DNA of 64,000 nt from Lepas anatifera (Eukaryota > Arthropoda > Thecostraca > Lepadidae): NCBI GenBank assembly GCA_034440635.1, contig JAOTON010002191.1:558001-622000 (forward strand). The letters run 5' to 3'. This document shows, in pieces, positions 23,211 to 36,200 of this stretch. The notes under the pieces are model-generated. The model was not told the DNA's origin. It worked only from the letters and a program-made list of their open reading frames with translations, and did no database searches. Each line of letters starts with the position of its first letter. Position 1 is the first letter of the stretch. The translations under genes and the position numbers were made by a program.

Positions 23211-23698
23211 CGACTGCTCACACTGTTTGTCATGTCTCCAAGTGTCCGTCGCTGTGCGACCGAAAAGAAAAACGTCAGAGGTTTCCTTTGCCTTCTACCT
23301 GAGGTCCTTCCGTGCACTTGTTGCTTTCTCGGCACTTATGCTTGATTTCTATGACAATGACTCACTTTATCGCATAAAGGTGGAGACAGCTATTTTCTAA
23401 GAGCCAAGTGGTTGACTTGGCTTTGAAAAAGCCTGCTTCCACCAGCGGTGCACATTGCGCCGCTGGCTTGCAGTCGGTGTCATCTCTGGCTACAGATTCC
23501 GCCGTTCACTTCGCTGCGCCCCGCTATTGAGTTGGTGACGCATCACTCACCCTCTGCCTATTCAGGGATTTCCTAATTGGCCAGTCATATAACTGCGCAG
23601 TGCGCACGTGTGTGAGGGGGCGAGGATATCAGAGGTCGCTTATGTAACGCTGTCGATCTATCTGGACAATAGGCGACGATGGTGGGGCGATGTTGCAG

Positions 23699-23819
23699 AC
23701 GCGTCCCCAGCTCTACGGCTCGTCTCCCCTGGCGTGTGTGGATGACCACTTCCCGCAGGAGACGACCTCGCCGGCCGCCGTTCTCGCGCCCTCGTCGGAC
23801 GCCAGCCGCCTGTCGGAGC
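23699..23819 (+). CDS. Coiled-coil gene, exon 5
   Basis: The frame beginning ATG at 23690 (MLQTRPQLYGSSPLACVDDH...) has strongly G/C-biased third positions and ends at the donor GAGC/GTGAGT at 23819/23820, leaving one base. I place its start at the acceptor TTGCAG (ends 23698), because that gives phase 0 and matches the exon ending at 11464. A different acceptor, ACAATAG ending 23672, is possible and would need another exon before it. The peptide is Ser/Pro/Ala-rich, ends SDASRLSE and looks unstructured. The preceding 12-kb intron holds the two antisense peptide genes. Confidence 0.5.
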
Positions 23820-24224
23820 GTGAGTACATTGCACTGGAGCCACCCGGGCCAACTAGAACCCGGCGAAGAGACGACTGTGGAGATGGAATGACTATAAGAG
23901 CATGCTGCATAAAGAACAAGTCTTCCCTCCCACTTGTTGTGGATACTGTAATGAAAAACGAAACGCGGAAATAAATCCTAGAAATTTATTAGCTTTAACT
24001 GTTGTGTATAATCTGTTTGTGTTTACTTATTTCAGTCGCGAGACCGTACATACGCTTTCTTTATTGTAGACTCTTAATCACTATGAGAAACAAACCCTCT
24101 CATCTGGGGCCGTTTGCAGCAGTTGGTTTCAGGTGCTAGAACATAACATTATCATTCCATGTGTCTCATTGAAGCAACTCTCGCGTGTCTTTGAATGGTT
24201 CATGAGCCACGATGTCGGTTTCAG

Positions 24225-24277
24225 CTCTCAACTTCAATCTGGATGATCTGGCCTTAAGCGACAGCGACGAACACTAG
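24225..24277 (+). CDS. Coiled-coil gene, terminal exon
   Basis: After the acceptor GTCGGTTTCAG the exon begins CT, which completes a Pro codon with the single C from the exon ending at 23819. It then reads LNFNLDDLALSDSDEH and TAG (24275-24277), a plausible acidic C-terminus. ATTAAA at 24333-24338 followed by a GT-rich stretch (GTGTGTGTGATTTTTTT near 24400) fits a polyadenylation site. With the earlier exons the coding length is 738 nt including the stop, a whole number of codons (245 residues). Confidence 0.55.
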
Positions 24278-24332
24278 TCTGTGCACAGAACACGAGTGTT
24301 CCCTGCTGTGGACGTTCAGCATGCTACAGTGC

Positions 24333-24338
24333 ATTAAA
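24333..24338 (+). terminator. Poly(A) signal of the coiled-coil gene
   Basis: ATTAAA lies 56 bp after the stop codon and about 65 bp before a GU-rich tract. This is the expected arrangement of cleavage signals, though ATTAAA is a common chance word. Confidence 0.4.
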
Positions 24339-24500
24339 GAATGGAGAATATCGGGCCATGTAGAACTCCGCAATTGTCTTCTAATCAGTGTTTGAATATG
24401 TGTGTGTGATTTTTTTAGTGTTCCTGTATATTCTGGAGTGAGAGGATAATTCTACTTAAGATCAATTTGAAGTCCCAAAACGTTGTTCGGACTGGGAGGT

Positions 24501-24600
24501 ATACGCTAGTAATAGCACAGGGGACCGCAGAACACTTGTAAGGTGTAGGTATACGCTAGTAATAGCACAGGGGACCGCAGAACACTTGTAAGGTGTAAGT
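24501..24600. repeat. Exact 50-bp tandem duplication
   Basis: The unit starting ATACGCTAGTAATAGCACAG is present twice in a row (24501-24550 and 24551-24600), identical apart from the end of the second copy. It is very recent or an assembly artefact. Confidence 0.9.
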
Positions 24601-27600
24601 TGTTGACCCTCATCCATAACACCGACTGAGCGCGATTACACATCTGCTCGTCTTAAGAACGATGCACTCAAGTTCCTGTCAAGTCTCAAGGTTGCAGAGG
24701 AAGTCTGGTAACGACTGGTCCGTTCTCCATTTGGCAGATCATAATGGCCTCTGAGGATGTGTTGTGTGTTATTTTGTTAATTTGTCTTTGTCTTTGTATG
24801 GGACTGACTCAACGAAGTGGGCCAGATAAAATTGAAATGAGGAGTGTTGTGCTGTTAAAGCTCCTCGCTATTTCTGCTATGGATCGCGGGTGTCTATTTC
24901 TAGCAGCAATTATTGGATCAATAGAGATCCCGTTAAACTTTGCCTGCGACCCCAGTAGCTTCCCGTTTCTTTGGTGTGCGTATCTGCGCTATTCTACCGT
25001 AAGCGCTGCAAGTGATGGTTTTCACACGAAGCGCGTTTGGTCATGTTGTGTTCAGTGTACTTGTGCTTGGCTGTTGTGTGCGTGTTCGTGACTTGTTTTT
25101 TATGGCGTGCTAGGTGTTTCGTCCGTAGTAGAGTGAGGGCTGTATTTAGGGGAATGGAAATAGTTTTGGTAGCATTCCGCATGAAGAAAGCAGCTCTCTT
25201 CCGTTTAAACGGTGTGCGTTTTGGTCGTTTTGTGATAGTGAGATTCAGTAGCATCAAGTCCACGTGGGTACTTATCTGACTATGCTAAATTGCATAGCCC
25301 TGAGGCTCCGTTTCGTTTTTTTTTCTGTCAGACAGTTCGTGCTTTTTTCCGTTTTTGCCCTCCCGGCTGACGGTTTTGCTGTTATATGCTCGCAAGTTCT
25401 ATAGTGATCCGTATGATCCAACCGTGGATTCCAATTTCACTTAATTACAATATGTTTCACAGTTAATTTATTTTCAAGAATTCCTCATCGTTATTCATTT
25501 CGGAGAGCCTTTTTCCAGCCATTGCAAGCTTTGCCCCCGTCCAAGGCGGTGCATAATCCATCCGAATGAGGGTAACAATAGGACTTCGAACAGAAAAATT
25601 TAATCTGGGACCTGATACCAATGGTTCTGTTCTCCAGTCGTTCTAACTGAATGGCTAGTTTATTTACGGACCCATCTCTTCACACGCCAGCACAAACCCG
25701 TCACCACCTCCCAACCCCCCCCGTCCCCACCCCCTCCCACGAATGACTTATTATGTTACATAGCTTTTCAACCCCTTTCAGCTGGTTCTCGCTTCAGTGT
25801 CTGATCCCAATAGGTGTGATGGCTGCAAGTCCAGGTGGGTGGTATATAACTTGCAGTATATACGCGCTGGTCAGCAGCGACACCTATATTTCCCCGTGAA
25901 AATCAAGCCTCACAAATCAACCAAGCAGCCAGCACCGCCACCTCTCATGAGAAAAAGTCGCAAGGGCGCAGGAACCGACAAATCACTAAAAACAGAATAA
26001 GGAAAAATATTTGTGTTCGCATATGTCAGGTGATTGATGTGTTTACGGGCGCGACACCCATATTTGGAAACCCGTATACCCAAATCTAATCGGCAGCAAT
26101 AGTGAGGCCATTCTGTTATTTTATCGGACAACTTGTGAATGGTTTTCGTGATAGATTTGATATGTGAGGCGGAAACTCAAAATAGTTTTCTCTGGAATAG
26201 ATGGAGATGGAACAGCTCTAAATATTTTCCGAGGGAAAGGGAGGAGGAGGGGAATTGGGTGCCAGAGTACGGATAGGACCAAACGGCGCTGTTTTTAACC
26301 CAATCGTGCGCATGGAAAGCTTCAGTGCAAGTAAATTACTTCAGGGACTTGTGTGCTGTGACGGGGTGGTAGAGAGAGCTTCAACTGGGCATTGTAGGGA
26401 CGATTCCCACCTGAATCAGGTGCAGTAACACCCCTCCTTCGAAATTCCTCCCAGCTTGGTACGTGGTTATATCTCAGGAAACCTAGATTGTTCTCTTGTT
26501 TCATTCAGGGAATGTATAAGCCAAATGCCGCGAAAACTGTTCAGCAGCTTTTGAAGAAAAGTTACAGGGCCGCAGTACCCAAATTTTAGAAATTGTTTTT
26601 GGTGCCTCCACCGGCTGAACCTATACAAAGTGTGGACTGTACAGCTTGAAAAACTGCCTTCTGAAGCTCTTATCTTCTTGTATGACATTTGATGTCGAAG
26701 TGCGACCATTTTGGTTTTGCACCGTATGTGACTGGTAGTATTTTCCGTGATCCCGAACGTGATGTAGGACACGGAAATAGTCTCCGTCTGAGTATCCCTA
26801 TGCTGCTATGACTACCGAGAAATCCTCCCAGTTCATATCTCAAGTTCAGTTCAGGATGTCAGAAATTTGGGCATCCGGATCGTCAGGAACCAGGGTGGGC
26901 GTGGGATCTCCTTTTTCTTGCCGGGAACATCTGAGAAAAAATTGCTCGAACCTAGGAGGATCCCGGCTTTAAATGAAAACTGAGAGCCATGCTTGTTGTT
27001 TTATGGCTTAAAAGATGTAAGAGCAGAGCGATTGCATCCTTGTATTTTACGCCAGCAGGAGGGAAAGTAACATAACTTGTTTCGTATGATTAGTTACCCC
27101 TGTAGCGTACGACCTTTGGTATTCCTGTACCCCCAGGCGGGTACAGGGATAATTTCCGTGGAAATTGATGATATGTAAGGCTTCATACACAATTTAGCCT
27201 GTCCTTGGTTTTGTGTTGGCGCCGAAACGTCACTGCCTTTTTCCGTTGATACATAGTTTGTTTATTGTGCCAGTGTTGGGTCTCTATAGTGTTCATGAAA
27301 CCAAGTTTGTTGTGGACTGATGGATGGAAACGTTTGGGAGTAGGCTCAGTCCGTTGGAAATAAATGGAACACTTTGCCTCCCCATGCGTGTATGCGGTTT
27401 AAAGCCTTTGAATTTAAGCGGGCTATTGCGTGGGAGTAGTGCTATTCGGAAAACTGGCAAGTGAAATACGATTTTGCATGACGTGTGCATAGTTGCTAGC
27501 AATTTTACGTAGTGAATGTTGCGTGGCGTGTAGTGCTGGTAGGTGGTAGGTAATGCATGTATGTGTATGTTGGTATTTTTCACCCGCAGCTGAAACTTTA

Positions 27601-30600
27601 TAGTTATTCTTGCCCGAGAGTTAACATAAAAGTCAAATTTTACTATGGTGGAGATTAGTTTGTCCAACCACAGCGTTTGCTTCCCTGTAACCCTTGACTC
27701 AGGGCAAAGGTAAGCCCGCGGTGTTCTTTTTTACGTTACAAGCTCGCCCTACGGCTGCTCGTGCAGGGTTGCTTCAAAGAAATTGGCGATGACGCAGTCC
27801 GAGTTTGCGAGTGGTGGGGAGCGGCTCTGCGGTCCACTCGATGGTACAGTCCGAGTCTGCGAGTGGCGGGGAGGGGCCTCGGAGGCAACTCTGTGGCCAA
27901 CTCGATGGCGCAGTCTCTGCGAGTGGTGGAGAGGGGCCTCGGAGGCTGCTCTGGGCCCACTCGATGACGCGGTCCGGGTCTGTGTGTGGCGGGGTCTGCT
28001 CGGGTCTGCTCTGCGGCCCGCTCGATGGCGCGGGTAGTACAAGTGACGAGTATTGGGAAAACGGCGAGAGGCTGCATGTACTGTGCGTTACGTTGATGGA
28101 GTTTATGCTAGCAATGCGAGGGACATTGAAAGACGTATGTGCGTGAAACTCGATGATACCCGGAGCGTACTTAGTGAGGGGTGTTTGTAGTCAGCAGCGG
28201 TGGCTGGCACCGATAGGACGTCAGGTACGCAGGACCACCGGGGATTGTCGCTCTGTAACTGTGCGATGCCAGACATGCCAATACAATCCACGGGTCTTGA
28301 AAGGGAGCGTTTCTTATCTTTTAGGGTCTGTGTGGAGTGGGATATCCAAAACTTTAAGTAGTATTGCAAGATTCTCATTCAACCAATAGCTTTGGTACTA
28401 ACTGGCCTACAGTACAGCACAGGAAAAGGACTGTTTGTCCTAGTTATCTTCGTGGGTGTGATGAATCTGTGTTTCTGTCTGTTCTCCAGTGATCCGTTTG
28501 CCGTCTTTACAATGTTTCGTGTGGCTAGAGGGCAGTGTACGAACGGCCACCCGTTGTAACTCTTCTACTTCGTACAAGTATCTTTAATGAGCAGGAGGTT
28601 GAGCGCTACACTTGGCAGAGCCGGGCGCTCCGCTGCTCTGCTACTGGCGGACACTCTGGCTGGGAGCAGAGTAGCGGTAGCGGTTTTGTACCACAGAAGT
28701 AGCGGAGCGGTTAGCGAACTCGCAAGAATTCCAAAAGCGCTGCCACTGGCTTGTTAAGGAGACCGCCATAAGTTGAAGTAGCGACCGCGTAGTAGCGGGA
28801 AGCGGTGTTGCAATTTTGAAGAAGTTTTGCTAGTAGCGGTTGCAACTAGCCAATGCAGCGAAAGAAGCAGAATTGTTAAATCGGTACGGTACCCAACTCA
28901 GACGCTTAGGAAACAAATACTGAGTCATAAATGATAGTGACTTATGCTAAAGCATAAATATGTCTATTGAAGCCCCATCCCTGAATCATCGTTCAGGGTT
29001 TCCGCTATCTGAGTGGTGATATGCCTTAAACCGCAATAATTTACATAAACGCGACGAGATAAACAGGTTCATCTGCGATAAGTGAGAGTTCCACTTATAC
29101 CCAATACATATGGAACACAGAAGAAAAATTGACTGGAAAATAATGGGATGACAATTTTATTCGACTTTATTAACAAGCTAATTCTTCAGTTTATCACCAT
29201 CAGCTACAGTCCATTTTCTCAAAAAAACGTGCCTTTTTCTCACCTCACGTCCATTCCGGCGCCGAATATTTCGCTTTTTTCAGAGTTGAAACTTCTCAAA
29301 ATCCCAAAATCATATTTCGGAGGGTGTTGCGAAGTCTTTGGGAAACGCACGCTCATGTATGTAGGGTTGCAGTTTTTATCGAAGTTGCCATGCATTGATT
29401 GAATTGATGCCGTTACCCACGGGTTTAAGTGTCATTCGGGTACCTACGATACCTATTCGTAGAAATATCAGTGTGACTATGGGGACGAGTCAGGTCACTC
29501 ATACGTAGAATCTTTACCTACATCTGCACATATAATCTAACTACACTTATACCCCCTACCTTACAGCTATAGGTATGTAAGCCAGGTGAGATCGTGTGTG
29601 TCCCACGGGCCCGCTCGGTAATAATTATTCATTTTGAAAATATTTATACATATTCTTCAAGCTCCGTCAAACCTATGCTTTTGCGCAGACTCCTCTGATC
29701 GTCCAAAAAAGTATGTCAGCCGCGGTGAAGGAATTGTCGGAATTTCTACCGTTTTTAACTGGGCACCAGAACCTGAAAAGCCAATATTAAGCCTTTAAGT
29801 TGTTGAAACCAAAATAACCCGTTTATCTTTTTAGCTTATTCGAATGTTTTGTTTTTTTCGTTCTAGGGGTACCCCTAAAGTTTGAAAAACATCCCTAGTC
29901 TTCGAAAAGCACCTCTAAACTTTTCAGTGACATTTGAGCCGGGCCTAAGGCCGGCGTTACAGTTAACTGCAACAGGGAGCGTCAAATACTCATAGAATAT
30001 CTCTACAGCAATTCAATTCGAGACATAACTTGGGGTAGAGTACTACTTTAGCGATCAGGAGGTTCAATAAAACAGCACGACGCTTTATTTCAATGGCGGA
30101 AGTAACCATGGAAATTAGACAACTGCCACTTGTAACCAAGGCAGGAAGCGCGCGCTTGTTGCCGAAAGGTCTCAGCCAAAGAATGGTCTGGAGGGTAACA
30201 AGAATAATAGTCAGTAATGCGAGTTCATTCTTTCTTTCAAAACCATTGGTGCCGTCGTTTCTTTGCAAACATGTCTTCCGGAACAGTGGCGGATCTAGCC
30301 GCAGAGCTGCAAAAATCTCAAATCTGTCGGGCACTTTCGAAAAACCTCCAAATCTGTCGGGTGGTTAGGATAGGACTATTAAAATTGTCTAAAACCCATT
30401 CAATTGGTAAAATGTTCCTACTCTTTTTCCACATTCTTAATAGAAAATACTAAAATTAGCATAAAAAACTTCAAGTTTGGCACCAATGGATATCATTATC
30501 CTTATTTTTGTGCTCTGATCCTTATATGTGTGATATCCTTAATTTTCGTGCTCTGAAGCCGCCTATGGAAAATCTAAGTGGAATGACACAAGTCTATTAA

Positions 30601-31870
30601 TTTTCAAAACTCTAGAACTGAGACTGTTCTTCGGTTTTCAATTATCAGACGCGCTCAGGAAATTAAGGTTATCGGCAGAAACCTATAACAAATTGAATAC
30701 CGAACCACCAATTCTCATTTTCTGCAGTCACCATTGGTAAAGGAAATTTATTATTGAATGTAATTTGAGATTTGTGGACGTACAGCATACAAATAGTGTG
30801 CATCAAAGTCAGCTCGACTGGGTCTTGAATAAGACTCAGTCTTGACTTCAGATGATTTAGGTCACAGGTGGAAATATACAATAACATTAAAAGCAGCCCC
30901 CTTTTTCAGTCCTCTGCAGCTGCCATTGACAAAAATGCTGCACTAGAATGAGAATAAGTGATATTTTGTTATTATGTTACATAGTCCAGCCCAGAATACT
31001 TAAAAAATATAGTTTGCAATGGAAGAAAGCTGACCTGGTTCCCATACCATGCGGTTACTTATGCCAGCTTCTGCAGATTTTCATGATTTCAGTTTTTTGG
31101 AGGTGGGAGGGGGTAATTTGGAAGGAACCCCCAAAATTTATATATGGATTTTGCTCTGATGGCCAGACAAACAAGATTGGAGGGGTACTTTTTGATATTC
31201 AAAGTGTTTTTAAGGATCATGGCTACTTGTAGTTGAATACAAACATGTAATATTAGCTTTCCATGACTTTAAATGCATGTTTACATGAAAATCCTAAATT
31301 TTGAAGCTGTTGGCTATCTCAAAGTTTTTCATGCATTGCCGTGCTCATTTCCATGAGGGTACGTGGTTTAGGATCTGAAGTTCATGAGGCTAATAAATAA
31401 CCTTAAGTCAGTTAGATAGTAAATGTCAAATAAATATCATGTTTCCAAGGAAGTTAAGAGTAAAAGGAATGAGTAAAGGTTGCACTAGGCTGTGTTTTTG
31501 TTATATCTTTGTCCCCTTGACATAGATCATAGGCATATTTAGGTAAGTGAATAAAATGAAATAGGAGAAATAGTTTGGTACTTAAAACTCAAATTAATGT
31601 GGAAAGGTGAAGAGTTTTGTTTCTTTGGCATCTACAAATCCACTGATGAAGGTATGCAACTTTGGTGGTTAATTCTGGACAAACAGGCATTGGATTTAAA
31701 AGAAGATGGAAGGGAAAATCAAATGTTTTAGTCTAATTTGACCAGTCTGCTGGTAAAATTCATTTTTCCTTATTAATATCATTTAAAATTATTGATCAAC
31801 AGTGAGCATAACATAATGTGTGGAAATAAATGTAAGCTGCCGAAATTACAACGAACACCACATCACTTAC
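24601..31870. other. Mostly unassigned DNA with local repeats
   Basis: No gene is supported over these 7 kb. A minisatellite occupies 27786-28032. Around 28610-28850 the motif GTAGCGG recurs many times after CAGAGCCGGGCGCTCCGC, which resembles the sub-terminal repeats of hAT-type elements. GTGGCGGATCTAGCCG near 30288 is a repeat end. Several 80-120-codon frames were examined and not called. Confidence 0.4.
27786..28032. repeat. G/C-rich minisatellite, unit about 58-62 bp, four copies
   Basis: Units contain CAGTCCGAGTCTGCGAGTGG, CGGGGAGGGGCCTCGGAGGC and CCACTCGATGGC. The open frames on both strands (Arg/Pro-rich on the minus strand) follow from the repeat and lack start, signal or splice support. 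Confidence 0.8.
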
Positions 31871-32098
31871 TTCTTTGTTTTTCCCCACACTGTTCTGATC
31901 TGCCCGCTGTTTGATCCATGCTTCAAAACGACCTCCTTGGCCAAAACCACTGTTCCTGAACTTGCAGGGCAGCCCAGAATGCTTGATTCGCTGATGCTCC
32001 TTAAAAAAACGTTTTTCGCCAAAATACCCACATCCCTCAAATCCACATTTAAGCTTGACACGGGACGGTGGAAGGGGCTTCAGCTTAATCGGAGCCAT
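31871..32098 (-). CDS. First exon of a zinc-finger-like protein
   Basis: A 76-codon open stretch starts at ATG 32098 and ends at a consensus donor GAA/GTAAGT (exon end 31871, phase 0). It begins MAPIKLKPLPPSRVKLK and contains Cys18-x4-Cys23-x11-His35-x4-His40, a C2H2-like zinc ligand pattern, within a Lys/Arg-rich context. This suggests nucleic-acid binding. Such short N-terminal zinc fingers also occur in transposase-derived proteins, and the DNA just upstream is full of inverted repeats, so an element-encoded or domesticated protein is a reasonable alternative. No second exon was found at lower coordinates. Confidence 0.45.
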
Positions 32099-32321
32099 TT
32101 ATCAGCCCTTCAACTATGGACGATGAAATCCAGGCTCAACCAGTTTACTCAAGATGTATACCAAAGTAATGCAAGAGAAAAATAATCAAAAACACAACCT
32201 TGCAACGCATTGCCTCCACCACACCACGGGTTCTAGGCCTTGGCCTCCGCCATATCCACAAGGCAACACACCAAACCGCAGGGCTGCTTTTCTTCAAATC
32301 AAAGATATCTTTTACCGGCTT

Positions 32322-32650
32322 TGCCGCAAAGGCGCTGTTCAAACAGCGCCCTTGCGGCAGCGTTGAGCGTACTTCCAAACGAAGGAAACGAAGGAAAAAC
32401 TGTTTTGCCTGTCGCCTTTACCTTTACGGCGGCCTGTCGGGCCAAGCTGTCGCGTGCTATGGAATACAAATCGGGCCCGACAGGCCGGTGAAGGAATTTT
32501 TCCAGCAGAGGATTTTCTGGGTGACGTTTAAAGGCCCTCTGTACACAAGGCCCTCTATTCAAAGGTTCCTCGATTCATAAGTCCCTCGAAAAGACCCTCT
32601 GTGCATAAGGCCCTTTATTCAAGGTCCCTCGATTCATAAGTCCCTCGATT
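32322..32650. repeat. Inverted repeats and 58-bp tandem duplication
   Basis: 32322-32359 folds into an 18-bp-arm hairpin (TGCCGCAAAGGCGCTGTT, one mismatch, 2-nt loop). GGCCTGTCGGGCC (32431-32443) is inverted at 32474-32486. A 58-bp unit with CCCTCGATTCATAAG is repeated at 32532-32589 and 32590-32648. The cluster is probably the edge of a mobile element. Confidence 0.75.
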
Positions 32651-32877
32651 TTCCATCGGTTCTTGCTGCACACTGGCTTGATATGGGAGAGGTGCAAATT
32701 CATGAAAAACTTGTTGAGTGAAAGAGGTGACAATTCTAATATTGAGTTTTTTTAGAACAAAAATATTTTCTGCTTCCTTTCAAGATTTTTTTCACAGATT
32801 GTAAGATCTGTCGCAAGACCATACCGTGCCCTAAAATCTGTCGGGCACTTTTGACCGAGCCCGACTTTTTGCAGCTC

Positions 32878-33275
32878 TGTCTAGCCGGTAGGTTTGAGGT
32901 GGGCAAGCTAAAGTCGGTAAGCAAAAAACGTTGCGGGCTACGTACATGTGGCCACAAAATTTTTGTTTTTGCTATCCAAGGCCCAAGATAGTCGGTAAGC
33001 AAAAAACGTTGCGGGCTACGTACATGTGGCCACAAAATGTTTTTGTTTTTGCTATCCAAGGCCCAAGATTTACACTGAAGTTGACTGGCTCTGTTTGAAG
33101 TTGAGAGTTAAAACACCAAAACCTTGGTTATAAACGAAAAAGGAGTCTGGCCAAAAAGGGGTTAACGTGTAATAAATAAATAAATAAGACGGTTTGGGGG
33201 GCAAAAACATTGTTTTGGCCCGAGCTTTTTCGTTGGGCGGAATTTTTTTGTCCCCCCCTTGATCTGTCGCTGCTC
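32878..33275. repeat. Dispersed repeat A, copy 2, with internal 78-bp duplication
   Basis: This is the second copy of the repeat at 1540-1935, starting CTAGCCGG and ending near CTTGATCTGTCGC. A 78-bp block (GTCGGTAAGC...CCAAGAT) occurs twice in tandem, at 32913-32990 and 32991-33069, nearly identical, while copy 1 has it once. Confidence 0.7.
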
Positions 33276-36200
33276 TGGAGAGAAAAAACAAGGTTCACTG
33301 CTGGACTTCTTCTCCAAAGGGCCTTGGTAGGTCCTGCAACTTTGTCCTGATGTTGTTTAGCTTGTAGATCAGACTTGTCAATAGTTGCTTACATAAGATA
33401 GGTGGGCCAAATAATCAATATGTGGTAATTGCGCATCCATTGAAACTGGCTTAGATGAGGAGGGGAGTCATGGTCAAGCTCCGGAAAACGTAGTTGCTAA
33501 TTTGAACTTGTGATTTGGAGACTGACTCGATCCCTCTCCCACTTCACCCGCTCTGGATGCTTGTTTCCTGCGCAAGGTTTCATTTGTCGAGCTGGCTGGT
33601 ACTCCGAACGAGCAGGGGTGGACACTCGATAATTTCATCCAGACTTCAGGAGATAGTTTGCCTCTTTAATGCCTTTTAGTTAATTCACGGACGAATGTGA
33701 GATAATATACATTCCCACATGACCTTGACTCTTCCTGCAAGACAGTGGAAAAATTAATGTAAGATTCGCTTAAAATTCTGCAGTACTTTAGGGGTCGAAG
33801 TGGGATCATATTCATATGCATGATTTCAGGCTACTAGGCAAATCAGTCGTGGATTAGTGTATGACGTTCTCTGACTCACAGCAGTGAAACATACTAACTT
33901 TAAAGGGAATATGTCACCTTTGTCGGATCATGGAATTTAGTGTGATTATGGGAACTTTTAGCCGAAAATCATGGAAGTGTCCATGATTTCTCTGAAAAGT
34001 GTACAATAAGCTCAATATTTATATTTTTAAAATGTTCCTCTGGGGAAAGAAATAAATATCTGGCTGTGGATGATGTCATGATCTGGCAACCACTACCATA
34101 TTTCATAGGCTTCAGGGGCTTCGATTGACAGATACTCACCGTGACGTGGGCATATGTCGTCACACCAACAGCTGGCAACTGTGGCCAGCTGCTAAGGGTA
34201 CATGTGGGGTACATTTTAGGTAGTTTTTATATTTTCTCTACGGAAATTTTGAGTTTCAAGACAAATGATATATAGAGTACCGGGTTTTCCGGCATGCTTT
34301 ACAACTTAGCTATCTCAGTTAAAATCACGTTATAAAGGTGCCACATTCCTTTCAAGTTCCGTTGTTATAACTGCTTCTTGTAGATGAGCTCTTGTTTTAT
34401 GCTGTTTTATATTGAATAGGGATGTAAATACAGAATTGTAAACGCCCAACATCTGAGTGAAAGTAATTAAATTCCCCAAGCTTGGAGACTGAATAGCATT
34501 GGCGTGAATGAAGTACAAATCAGCCAATGTAATTATCCATGTAATGTAGGTATCACCTTTATTGTCAGCGATCTCAAAATATGTCTGAGGGCCAGAACCC
34601 GTATTTCGTTTTAGGAAGTGCAGGGAGATGTACGGGTGTTTCATAAAGAATGATATTTTTGAATTGATCATAATGCGGTTATAGATAGGTTGTTGTGGTA
34701 TGATTTACAAATAAATCGAAGCGAATTTTGGGACATTTATGATTATTCGTTTTTTGATAGCTGTTTTGATATTTTTGCTAGTTCAAGTAGTCTTAAAAAT
34801 GAGTTGAAAAATACTGTATTTTGCCTCATCGAAAATATTCGAAGAAATCATATGCGTATCACGTGACAAGTATCGCGCCAATCACACTGGAAACGTTACA
34901 TCGTCACTATGGTACATCACAGTCCCGCACATTGCCTCTGGAAATTAATTCTAAAAACACCCCTCAAGCTTAGGAATGCTCGGGTCCAGTAAGCAATCCC
35001 CAATTGGTCTGTCCTTGTTCTGCAGTGACGTAGGTCTTTTGCGCGTGTCCGCCGCATCAGTCATTCTATGAAGATAGCCAATGAGCCATATGGGCTTAGC
35101 TAAGCTTTGAACTTGTATATTACTGAAACTTGTGCCTTTGATGTGCATGCTATGTGTTTTTGTGTGCTAGAACTTTTAGAGTGCTGCCGTTCCTTTTTCA
35201 AATATAAGGGGCATGTATTATGTTTCTTGCATCATTTTTTGAGTACATTTAAGACGGGAGAAAATATTTGATGCAAATGAAAATGTTTATAGGAAATTTC
35301 CTATAATTTATCATTAAAATGAACGTTTTGGGGGGATTTGGGATTTTAGTACTTTACTGAAAATTTAAAAATAGCATTCTTCTGAAACTGTAGTAAACGC
35401 TAGTGGGTGACGCACGATTCTAATAATGGCAATCATCAATTGAGAACATTTTTAGGTATACATAAACCGCCACCCCACCAATATGAAAAATATAGGATAT
35501 AGAGCCCAAACAGCCATGGACATTCACGTTTGTCCGCTGTTAAAATACCAGGATGTTCCGGCCGTTGCGGACACATATAAGTCGTAATATATACAAGGAA
35601 ATTTTAATGTTTTTTTCATCCCTCGCCTGTTCCATGCACTTTCCGGGTGCCAGCTAGGAAAACAATCCTTAGTATTTTTTTTACAAAATTTCCACCCCTT
35701 TTCATTACTTCCTAAACATTTTGAAATCAGATCCTTTAAGGCCACTTAAGCTAACGCGAGAACAATGTGGTACCAATAGTGTAAAAAAGGTTTCCAATAG
35801 GTTCAAAAAGTTAACTCCTATTTTCCGTTACTGTGTACGGTAATACCAAAATCGTTTCTGGGTGTCACTTCCGCTTTCTTCGGTTCATGACTTTTGTTCC
35901 TTTTTAAATATTTGTCTGTGCTGCAGATTTATGCGTTGAATATGAAGAGGTCTGTATGCTCGTGTCAACCAGGGGGTCCGCAGCAATTTCCCGCTGGACT
36001 TCTGTGCCTTTAATTCGCATTCGATTTGAGACAGTGTTGGATGCTAGGGGGTTCAACCCCCCTGTCTGAATACCTATAGGCACTACATAGGCGGAGGCTG
36101 ATCCAAGGTAATGACGGGGGAGGCTCGAGTCCCCTTCCCCTCCCCAAATGAAGTCCTGGATCCGCCACTGATTTGAGATGTTTATGTATAAAAGAAACCC

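Noticed and set aside
27736..28077. Arg/Pro-rich minus-strand frame resembling the peptide genes
   Set aside because: It lacks a signal peptide and TATA box and is fully explained by a minisatellite with open frames on both strands.
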